From Acanthosoma haemorrhoidale (Eukaryota > Arthropoda > Insecta > Hemiptera > Acanthosomatidae): 64,000 bases of DNA. The notes beneath the pieces were generated by a model, which was given only the letters and a program-made list of their open reading frames with translations, did not search any database and was not told the DNA's origin. The stretch covers positions 33,427,841 through 33,491,840 of the forward strand of contig OV884009.1 in the NCBI GenBank assembly GCA_930367205.1. Direction: 5' to 3'. The first letter of the stretch is position 1. Each line of letters starts with the position of its first letter. The translations under genes and the position numbers were made by a program. Shown here piece by piece: positions 34,501-46,500 of this stretch.

Positions 34501-37500
34501 TGCCACTCCTTGTGAGGTTAGAAAAAATCTTTGTCTGCTGGGAGAACATGACTATGATTTCAAAATCATCTGTGTAGCCAAGCAACCGGGCCAGCCGATC
34601 AAAATATTGGCTGTGTTGTCTAGATGCCTGAGTTTCCAATAACTTTTTCTAAGGATATAATAAAAATTAAACAGCCCATTGAAGAGACATTGCCTTGCAT
34701 TGGCACGTTGTCAACATTTTAACTCAGATGCGCAATCAGACTGAATTTGCACTTTACAGCATACCTCCTTCATGATCATCTTGCCAAGGTGAATCTATTG
34801 GGAAGGATCCCCCTACTCTTGCCTTATAAGCTCTAGGCATTAATGCTATCATCGACACTTTTGAAATCAATGAAGAGATGGTGGGTTAGTGTTTAATATT
34901 TGTTTCCTCTTCCCAGAATATTTTGTAGAGTAAAGATCTGGTCAACAGAATACGTACCTGTTGATCTGGTCAACAGAATACGTACCTGTTGATCTGGTCA
35001 ACAGAATACATACCTGTTGATATTTATTTCCTCTCTTAATGTTTGGTGATGATTGTAAATATGTTAAAGAGGTTGTTTGGAAATACATCATTGACTCATG
35101 TCAACAACTAGATGCCCTGTAATTGACACACTCTAACTACTCTCCTTGCTTGTGTAGAGGGTGAATTATTGCATTTCTCCATTGAGGTGGTATTTTCTCT
35201 TCCACTCAGATAGCGAAAATAAGGTCACCGAGAGCTTTATAGAACTCATCTCTAAACTTTGTAAAGCTTGACCGAAAAATCATTATCCTCTTCTGCTGCT
35301 TGTTTTGTACTTTTTTTGGTTTAGACGGTTCTTGAAACGTCTGGCTTATTGGCCAAATATTTCTTCCTTCTTGGTAAAGTCCCATCTTCATTTTTACAGG
35401 CCTGAATTCTTGCCTTGCAGTGGGATCTCACCTTATTTACTTCCAGGAAGAACATCCGGCTCTCGTTTATGTTTCCATTTGCTTCAATATTTTCACGTTA
35501 CTATTTTGACCATTTTTTCCATTGAGGTCCCCCAGCAAAACCTTAATATCTCTCCTCGAACATGGATTATAGGCTGTATCAAGTTCATCATGAAGTTATT
35601 CCCTCTCAACTTTGATTGATGCCTCTTTCTGATTTTAAAATGTGTTTTTTTTTTCTGATTCAAAGGCACTATTTTACTGGTGTAAAGCTAATAACAGATT
35701 CATCTGTTCTTTGACAACAAAACCAGTGCCCAAAGGGTTGAATTATTTATCAGGTGGCAACTATAGTATGGAATCTCTTTTTGATGAGCCTATTGCTGTT
35801 CCATGGAATCTCTTAAACAGCAGCTATGTTGATCCTGTAGTTGTCTAAGTTCTGCTAGATCTTGAACTTCTGGTCTTTACAATGGTTAAATGTTCCTATT
35901 TCCAATTCTAGTTGGATGGTTCCTGGGTTTGTTACTATGGATTAGTCTGGCATTTTCTCATTAAGTTGTAGTTGTAGTAATAGGTGGATTTAAAGAGAGT
36001 GGGTTATTAGCTCACAATGCCCAAATAAAATGAAAGGGCTGCCTTCTCTAAGCCTCCTGACATATTCTCCCTTCCTTCCTTTCGTGTATTGTATGGTGCT
36101 GTTGCTCACCAAAAGGGCTTCAGTTGGGTGGTTAAAAAGAGGGAGTTTCCCTCTTGTGCCAGTGGAAAATCCAGGAACAACTATTGCTGGGGTCCACACT
36201 TCCTTACCACCAGAACTGGTCAGCCTGTGAAAAAGTGGACCAACACTTTTTATACAAAGCATTACTGTATAAGGAAATTGTAATTATTCTGTGTAAAGGA
36301 GATTCAAAAAAATACTTTTTAAAAATCTAAAAAATTTCAGGTTTACAACCAATAATTGTGGAGCCAGTTTTAAGTGGAGATGAATTACGAACTGATGTCC
36401 ACGGCATGGAAACACAAATAACAACTTTGGGCTCAAATAACATTGTGTGTGTACTATCTACAACTAGTTGTTTTGCTCCTAGAGCTTCAGATTCATTGGA
36501 ACATATTGCAACTCTCTGCAGTCGCCATAATATACCTCATCTTGTTAATAATGCATACGGCTTGCAAAGTGCACGTCTTATGCACTTAATACAAGAAGCT
36601 GCTAAGTTAGTATTTTTTCTAGTAATAATATTTTTTATATCAGCTTGTATTGCTGTCACTATAATATTCAATCTTTTAATGCACTCCTTCTATTTCTTTT
36701 GTTTATCAAGTTATATTATCTAATGTTTTCCAGGGGAACAATTATTAAAATAAAAATAAACCTTAGATAACAAGCTATAAATAATGTTTCATCCCAACAT
36801 TATGGTTAAGGAGAAGGTATATATTTAAAGAGGTATGGTCTGCCTTACACCTGTTCAGATTGTGCCTTATTAGTCTAGGAGCCCGCCAGAACTTAACTCA
36901 CCAATCAAATGTTTACCTAAAATGGTTTTAAATAACAGCTTATGATCATAACTCTTACTTTCTCGTTAAAAAATTATTGAACTGATAGGGGGCATAGATG
37001 TCATCCACTGAACATACAAATGAATATAGATTAAAAGTTTTTGTTATCTGACTAAGATTGAAATTTATTTCTGGCTTTTTAAAGTGCATCCCAAAAACTA
37101 ACACTCAATGTACCATTTGTTCTTATAGTGGCAATATCAATGTATGCATCTAGAGCTGAAAATGACAATTTTTGTTGTCAAAACCCTCTCCTTTGACTTG
37201 TGCCACAATACTCCCAAGTCATGAGGAAGTGCCACTGTTTGGTTTGCATATAATGTTTTATTTCATTGGGGTGGTACTATTTCATGATGAATTATGTTCC
37301 AGCGGACTCCTAGACTAATAAGACACCATCTGAACTGGTCTGGTGTTTGGCAGACCATTCCTCTTTAACTATATACCTTCTCCTAAACCAGAAAAAAATC
37401 TTTGGTCTGTTGAAATTTCAAAAGTAAGAATAAAACAAAACCTAAAACCTATGGAAATAAAAGATCTAAGACATGATTATTATATATAATGAAACAGGAC

Positions 37501-40500
37501 CCTAGATCCAGTCTTATATATTGGGCTCAGAGGCCTTTGTGACTTTTTTAATGTTTAATGTTAAAAATTAATTAATGTGAAAAAACTACTAAATGTTTTA
37601 ACCATAAAAATATCATTTTATTTCTTAAATGTCTCGTTCAATGAATGACTACGTTTGGTTCTGGCAAATCATTTATTATATTAGAAAAATATTTTGAGAC
37701 TATACATACTGACGAATAAATGAAGTGCGTTTCAATGAAGTATGAATGATAGTGTAACAGGATAGAGCAGGTGCTGGAGTGAGGGAGCTGTTATCTGCGG
37801 TGCAGACCTGTTGTGAAGACAGACTGAGAATTGCTGTCTTTTAAAATTAATGAAATGGTGAATCACACAAGTATTAATGAAATACTATTTAATTAATTTA
37901 AACTATTAAAATCAGTTCACATTTTGAAAAATATTCATGTTGTTACCATCTTTTGAACATTACAGGGAAAAATTTAAAGTTATTATCATAAATAACTTCT
38001 GAGCTTACACTTGTGAGAGCTAATAACTCATAAATATGTACCCAAATTATAAAGGGAGAAAGTATATAATTGGCCACTCAAGTAAACAAGCACTTTTCTT
38101 GACAAACATAATAAATTATCCCTATTCTAGGATCACTTCATTAAATTTTCAAGTAACATAGGGGTTAAGAAAATATTGTCTAGCCCTTTCCTCAATTTGA
38201 ATGGCCCAGAACACATTTTTCTTCTCAAAATAAATTATTTTTTCTAATATTGAAGTATCTCCTGGTAACATTAAATTATCTCTCATATCCGCCCTTAAAA
38301 ATCAAATAGTTAGTTGTGCAATTTTTTTATCTGTCAAAAAGCCATTTTTGTTTAGTAGAATAGTAGAACATTTAGATGCATGAACTTTTTACAAAAAAAA
38401 GTCATAAAGATTTGCAGTTTACTTTTCTTTAGGGGTGTGAGTTCTCCAATAAGTTTTATTTGAAATATAGGTGATCACGATAATACCTGCTTGAAAAGTA
38501 AAAGACAAATAACCACTTCATATATGTATTTATTTATAAATAAAGTCTTTAAAATTATATCAACTAGCATATAAATAAGATGAAAATTAAATCGATGCAA
38601 TAAAAGAAAAATGAATGAACAGAAAATTGAAACCTGGATTCTTATTATTTATTATAAGTTATCCCTCTTTTGAAAGTAATGACACTACTACCATAATATA
38701 AAAATAAGGACCATGAAAAATAGGAGAAAAAATTATTGAAGGATAATTTATATTTTTGAACAAATGTTAATCTATGAGAGATTATATGACTATTCTTCAT
38801 TACTTAGTTTATGTCACTATAGTTTGTTTTTGTAAGGTTTAAAAATTAATTTTTTAGAAAATACATGAATAACAAATTTTCTTAATTTTCAGAAAAGGCA
38901 GAGTTGATGCATTTGTTCAAAGTACAGACAAGAATTTACTTGTTCCTGTGGGAGGAGCAATAATATCTGGGTTTGATAAGGGACTCCTTGAAAGGATATC
39001 TCGAAATTACCCCGGTAAAGCAAAGTTAGATATATTTATCTGTCATGAAAAGATATATAATCCTGTTATAGATAAATTTATTAGATTTAGTGTTATGTAC
39101 AGTATATTGAAGTGAATTTAATAGGCAGGATATCAATAATCAAAACAACTTTATTAATTTTGATTTATTTATGATTCTATTCGTTGAACAATTAAAATTC
39201 AGGTTGGGTTCTGACAAACTAACATTCATACTTAAATCTATTTTACCTTTAACTGTATTTAACATTGATAGTTTTATAAATTAAAACCGCTCTTTGAAAT
39301 ATGAATTATGAATCTAACTGCCTCTAACGGCGGAGAATTGAATTTATTTTAGTACTCATTGTTCATCTGGAATACCTACACATTCTGGGGTTATCACATT
39401 GATAGAAGTCTTCTTTCAATCTATGTTTTCGAAGTGAATTGTATTTTCTTAGTTATTAATGTTAAGGATGTTTAAAGTTAAATTAGATTAAAGTGCAAGT
39501 GTTTTTGTTTCAGAACCCAACCTGAGTTTTAATTATTAAAATCCATAAATGAATTCATAAATAAATAAATGATTAAGAAAGTGTTTATTATCACATATTG
39601 AAACCTGTCATTCTTACTTATTTGTATTGAAGAGGTTACTTGGTGCCCCCACATGCAGAAGTAATTGATGTAATTCGTGCCACATAGTGTCAATACGTGT
39701 TCATTTATTGACTTACATCCCTTACAGGTTACAATAAGGTTAGCAAGGTAATTAACTTGGGGTTTTCATATCAGGTAGTTGTATTATTAATTCCCTAACT
39801 TTTAAAATCACTATAATATATTGAGGGGATTTGAGAATGAGAAAAAAATACAATACTAACTGAACAAATCTCCCTGTACCTGTTTGAAAATAAGAGCCTC
39901 TCTATTCAGGCTCAGCAATCAAACCTTTTTTGAGACAGAATAAATATTTTGCCAAACGATTTCAATTATTGAACCATTTTCAACCAAATTGAAATATTTT
40001 CCTATTCAAATAGTACATTTCAATGCTGAAATGAAATTTTTTTAGCAACTAAATTTTTTCCTTTCTCAGCCAAATTAAATTATTTGTCAGATGAATCATA
40101 TAAATACTTGTTGTGTCACACTTATTGAAAATACCTAAATAGCATTAATATGTTTATTTATTTATGTTCATCTATCTTATCTATGATTTTTTTTTTTCAT
40201 ATAAGCTGTAGACAAAACCCAATAGATCTTTGCGTGAATAAATGGATTACTGAATTTAACAAAATTTCACATCTCTAGCATTCATGCAGTAGTGTAGTCT
40301 TAAGTGTTGAGATATGAAAGTAAAGTTGAGATTTTTTGTTTTCCACAATATTACCTATTTATCAAGACTGTATGTATAAAATAATGACGATGGCAGTGGC
40401 AGAATCAATGGGTCAATGTAGGGGATGAGTGGTGAGAATGCACAGCATAGCTGAACCCCACAGTTGCTCTTAGTGTTTTGATCCTTGCCTAGGAAGTGAT

Positions 40501-43500
40501 TTTATTTTAACTTATTAATTTAATATTGAGACCCTCTAAATTAAGTTCTTCAATGATTTCATAGGGTAAGTATAGCAATGGATGCAAGAGTCTGAACACT
40601 ACTTGGAGGGCTATCATGTTTTTATACTTTAAAATGAAGAAATCAAAACTATTCTCTGATAAATAATTAACTATTTTATGACAATTGTATTATTTTAAAA
40701 ATGGAAAACTTAAATATCCCAACATAGTTTCAAATATAGTTCAAAGTCAATGAATTTGTTTTTTTTATATACATAGCTAAAGGGAAAACTAAAATATTCT
40801 AATACATAATCTCAAAGTCAATGAAAGATTTTTCTTTGTAGGACGTGCATCTGCTAGCCCTGTGATAGATGTTTTCATAACACTGCTATCTTTAGGTAGC
40901 AATGGTTACAAAAACCTAATTTATGAGCGTAAAGAAATGTTTAAATATTTAAAGGAGGAACTTGGTAAAATAGCTACCAAGCACGGAGAACGAATTCTAG
41001 ACACAAGAAACAATCCAATATCAATGGGTGAGTATCTTTTTTTATGTTTTCATCTATAATCTGGAGTAAAGTATGCTATTTTTAAAAATTATCACAGTTT
41101 GATTGCTTTGTAGTTTGATCGTCATATCATTCCAGCCAAGCCTGGGGTACCCCCCTCCTAAAAGTGGCTATCCCCATGGGTCATATTAAATTCCTAGGGT
41201 TTATTATTTTTTTTCTTAAACCCTAGTTTAAATTTGTAAAAATTAATAAAATCTATACAATAAATTTAAAATGAGCTGATATTGGGTGCTTTTACTGCAA
41301 TGCAATGCATGTTAACCAGTTAGTGTTAATACTAACAACTCTGATTATGGTTAAAAAAAGATATAATGTAAATGGGGACTAGGTGAAACGGCTCACTTTC
41401 GGACTATATATAGGGACCCTAAAACTACCTTACAAACTAACTTAATTCTAAAGCGTTTCTATCTCGACTGCCTGCTGCCATCAATGGGGAAACAGAGAGG
41501 GGGAAATCGTCTTAAATATTGCAGCGAATCAAAGAATTTTATATTACTACAGCGAATGAACTCATCCACGGTAGGCAGCTAAAAATCTTCATGGAGCTCA
41601 CAGTTCCTCCACTGCAGGAATGAAGTACATCGGACCACTTTCATGAGTAACCTGTTTTGAAATTGTTGGAGTCGCTTCCCTCAGATGACTAAAAAGCAGT
41701 TCACCCTACACCAGAGCCGGCCTGAGAATGATCTTGTAAATCATGAGCTTGAAGTGCATAGATAGATTAGGGGAAGTCAGCTGATAAGGCTTTGTGCGTT
41801 TTGTTTTAATTAACAAAAACAGAGGTGTCGGTTCATTTTTATGCTCTAATATACAAACTGTTTGCTGGTGAGTTCTGCTGCATTCCTACAGTGTAGGAAG
41901 TAAGCAGTGGCTTCTTTCCCTACTGCAAGGAGAATATTATACAGCCAGTCTTACCAGTGTTCACAGTAATGTTGAGTTTCCCCAATTTATCGCTGATCTC
42001 GTTACAAGCTGATTCTGCCTGTCAAAGAGCTCTCTTGGCGCTCATAGTGCTACTGTACACTGCGATGTCCTTGATGAAAGCAGCAACTGTACACCGTGAG
42101 GTTGTTGGCGAACGCAGTAACTGTACACTGCGATGTCGTTGGCAAAAGCAGCAACTGTAGTATTTTTGTACTGGGCTCCGACAATTTCAGACATATACAC
42201 ATTGAAAAGTACTGGGGAGAGCAGGGCTCCTTGAGGTACTCCACAGACCAAAGGCACACCCTTAGAGAAGCTATCACTGACCCGCAGCGATCGGTTATTA
42301 TTCAGGAAGCTAGCCAGCATTGTATAGAGCTGCTCCGGGCATTCTCGGTCGCAAAGCGTTCAGCACCGAGTTGAAGGCTTGCATGCAGTCTACCAAATCA
42401 TAGCCGTTACTATGTTTCTGTTCAGGTTTTGGGTAGCTTCATAAGGGAATGTTCTAGGATAAGACTGGATTGAAATCCAGTCCCATTTGTGTTAATGAGC
42501 TGATCGGGTGGTAGTGGGCAGGGTGATCTCTGTTCCTTGCTTGCTTATGTAGTGGCAGGGTTTATTTCCTACTACCCGTGCTCTTATACCTCCCTAAATG
42601 ACCAGGGTGCCTGGGTCTTCCCTATGCTACCTGCTTTTATTACTAAAGATCAATTTCTTTTCCCGTTCTTTATCTCTACGGCCTAAACCATACCTATTCT
42701 ATCTAACTGATATTTGTTTTAAAATAAAAATTAATTTGACCATAACACTATCATTACAGTATGGAGTTGTTCTGACTGTTTTGTTTATTAGGTGGGATTA
42801 CAGTCTCATTTTCTAAAGATGCCAGGTATTAATTTTTAATTTAAAAGTATTGTCTCATTACTAATTACTAAAGTAACCTAGGGTGCAATGTTACACTCTA
42901 AACCACTCTCCTGGATGTCTCTACACTCCAATGCGAAGGAATATAAGGGGAACCTGTTCTCATTTATTGAATGGCTTCACTTTTTAATTGCCCTATCTGA
43001 GTTTTGTGTTTGGCTACTCCATATTTGTTTTTTTTTGTTAGTATGGAGTCTTTTGTCAGCCTTCCTTCACCTACTCTTCTGCAACCTCTCCTATGTGATT
43101 CTGCTTCATTCCTGCAATTAACCTGAAAATAGTAACACAGGTCTGAGAGACACACAAATCAATCGCCTTCGTTAGGTTTTACCCTCCTGCATGGTGGCTG
43201 ATTTGATCCCAGGAAAGCATCTAGATAACCAGTTGTTTGCTAGAAGAAGACCCCCCCCCCTAGTCCCATGGGCAAATAAACATAGTTCCAGAGTTCATCC
43301 TGAACTGCAGGAAACCTTGACTCACTAGTGCCAAAGATGAAAAAGAATGCTTGTGACTTATTCAATTCCCTACTCTCCCCTCTCCAGGCTAAAACTCGCA
43401 CCTGTTGATTAATGTAATCAGAAGTACAAGAAACAAAATAAGTCAGCACCGATTCTAGCACAGTTAATAAACTAAAAAAATATGTCTGTTTTCTTTCATG

Positions 43501-46500
43501 TGTAGCTTAAGTTTAATGTGCACTTAAAATATATCTGGAGTTTAGGCCTGCCCAGGTACTACACTATAGTTGGTAGATTAGCTACCTCGTGTTAATTTAT
43601 TAGCTTGGCTAAGGGCTGGCACAAGTTGAGAGGCGCAGTTTGGTGAAGTGAATCACCACGAGTTTCTGTGAACAACAGTGAATGTTTGAGCGCACCCGTG
43701 AACTGCAAAGGTCTGTACATGTTCCACAGTTTTCATCCTTAGGAATGTATTCTCTATGGGTCTTTCTTTTCTTTAAATAACTGTTTTTTGGAAGCTTTTT
43801 GTTGATTAAGTTGCAATTATTTCTTCTTTGAAATCATCGTAATCAGATTCTGAACTTAGTAAAGATTAAATATACATTGCAGTCCATCGTGACATTGTTG
43901 ACACCTCACAGTTGAAGCAGTGGCAATAGAACTGCCCCCTCAACTTTCACTATACCTGTGTGTAATAGATTTAGATCCTGCTTCCCTGCAGACTCAACAA
44001 GTTACAGCAAACCGGTTAGGCAGGAAATATGTTGACAACTGGCCCCCTGTACTTACTTAAAACATGCAAGATCTAAAACTTTCACCAGACAGCCAATACC
44101 CAGGGATTACACAAAATCTTTCCTAATAGAGAAACTTTCCCTTGTTCGCTGTTCAATGACTGGCTATGATTAAGCAGCATGTTTTTTTGTTAGGTTAAAA
44201 GTCAGGTCGCAGCTTTAGCTGTGTAATTTAATTTCCTTTACATTAAAACATCTAAGATTCAAATTCACAGTAGTCATACTGATAAAAGTTTTAAATTTTG
44301 ATACATTTTCGATTATATGAATAATTTTCATTATAAATTTGACCATAAAGAGAAATATTTAATTAAGTTTCTTTGTTTTATTTTCTACTTCTGGGATTTA
44401 TCTTTACAGCATTAAGTTTTTTAATGCACTAATATGTTGGAAATATACATGCATTGCTTATGTAGAATGTAGAGTAGCATTCAAACACCTATTTGGAATA
44501 TCGTATAAAATATTGGCATTAATTTTTTGTTTTAGCTATGACTTTGAGTTCTTTGAACGCAGCAGGTGATGGGAAAAGAATTACTATATTGGGCTCAATG
44601 CTATTTTTACGTGATGTAACAGGCACTAGGTGTATTACTGGAATAGACCACAAAGATGTTGCATCATATCAGTTTGAAGGCAGGTTTTAATATGTAACTT
44701 ATGATATTATTATTAATGGAATGATAGGAAATTGATTGCTGGCACAACTTTTAATTTACTGCAGAATCCCTTATTATTCCTTAATTTTATTCTTTGAAAA
44801 TATTCCATACCTAAAATTTATCTGTAAAGTGTAAAAAGAAAGGTATTGTTCTATCTGAAAGTATTGAAAGAACTGGAAGAATCTATATTTGAATAATGTG
44901 GGTGAAGGAAAGTTTTGTTTATTGGTTGGATTAAAGATAAAAATGAACAGTCGAAAGACACTGTTCTGTGGGAATAGGGTATTGCTATTATATGTGGAAT
45001 TTAGTGGATGATTTGAAAATAAAGAAGTTATTTATTTAGGTGAGAGGATGTTTTTATGGAGATTTTAGTGTAAAGGAAAGATCTCAAAAAGTACCATTGA
45101 TGGACAGATGGTTAAGTAAATGTATTCACCTCTAACCTGATAGTGACATCATTCGATTTTACTTTTGGTACCATCTTTCTTTTCTATTATTGCACTTCTT
45201 ATCTTTCTTTTCTATTCTTATCTTATTATTCCAATGTCCATTCTCAGCTTTTTTCAAGCAGTTTTTCTTTTGGATGTGGGTCATCTTGGCCGATTTTTCT
45301 TAAGAAGTTTAGATGGTATGTATGAGTTTATCAACCTTGTATAATTTCTTATATTAATGATTTCCTGCTGTAGTTGAGCATTATTCTTTGTGGTCTTGAC
45401 AAAGCTTTAAACCATTTTTACTTCCTCTTTGCATTTATAAGTGACTTTTTGCCCATGCTCAGCCATTTCTGATACAACATCTTTCAAGTTCAAAAACTCA
45501 GAATCAATGTTCTCCCAAGAGTCCATGGCTTAAAATGGTTTGTACACTTTGTTACCACAAGTGTGTGGAATGATAAGGCAGGTTTGAACAGGTGATTAAA
45601 TTACCAGGAGACCTATGATCCAAGTGATAGTTAATATCTCAGCCTCATAATATTTGGGTTGAATAAAAATAAAATATATGAGCTTTTGCATAATTACAAA
45701 AAAAAAAAAATTGAATGCTAGCTGAATACGTATAAATTAACCTATACCTACCATAATATTATGATTAATGTTTTTGGTTGTGTGGCAGCCTGGCCTGGTG
45801 TGTGTTTTATCCATCTAGATTATTATGTAATACACTGAGTCCCCTTAAGATGGCATACACTGCAGGCTTGGCTGGTACCAGTCTAGAGGCCGACACAGGT
45901 TATGTGTAACTGAGAATGGTGCTACCTCATCCCAACTAGCCTCAACTTGGATTGCCTGTTCTCACATTTCTTTTGTTTTGCTGACAAAACATACCACCAC
46001 TTTAAATTTACCTCTCCTAAATAGAACATTACTATGTATTATTGAAGACAATAATAGGCCTTAAGTCTCTGCAATATTTATTATTATAATTAAACTATAT
46101 TCAAAACAACAATGTTTTGCCTATTCAGGTATCATCTGGACTTAAAATAAAAAAGGTTGTTCATTAAATCTTTATATAAATTCATTTTGTCAAGTTTTAA
46201 TACAGAACTTGCTAGCAGTTATGAGAACTCCAAAAAATTCTGGAATAGGTGAAAGGTCAGCATTCTGGAATATGGTTTATTATATGTTTACATTTTGGAG
46301 ACGTCTATTATTGTCTACAATACTACCTTGTGATCTTATGTTGTTAAACATGGTCTCCTATGAACAAACCTTACACTATATATGAATTAATAATTACTTA
46401 ACATCACAAGATACTATGGATATACATTATATTCCAAGTAAATCTTAATTACAAGAAAATAATACTAAGTTATAAAAGCTGGATACACAGCTAACAAAAA

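Larger units (their letters stand above)
32457..36340 (+). other. SepSecS intron 4 (3884 bp)
   Basis: GT-AG, phase 1. Its right half is mostly a minus-strand LINE. 32460-34030 holds no element I can identify, though 33215-33440 is less AT-rich. 35940-36290 resembles untranslated or leader sequence of that LINE. Confidence 0.85.
41028..44535 (+). other. SepSecS intron 7 (3508 bp)
   Basis: GT-AG, phase 1. It carries a minus-strand LINE (41.49-42.47 kb) with a 34-bp triplication and an 11-base C run at 43250-43260. 42480-44530 is otherwise unassigned; 43560-44190 is less AT-rich and may be old repeat sequence. Confidence 0.85.

Noticed and set aside
35990..36262. 90-residue minus frame next to SepSecS exon 5
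   Set aside because: Lies just upstream of the minus LINE endonuclease and fits LINE leader sequence better than a gene; no family recognised.
36606..36723. Open extension of exon 5 past the donor
   Set aside because: Similarity to SepSecS stops at 36605 and resumes at exon 6; the extension is hydrophobic intron sequence, though a retained-intron form cannot be excluded.
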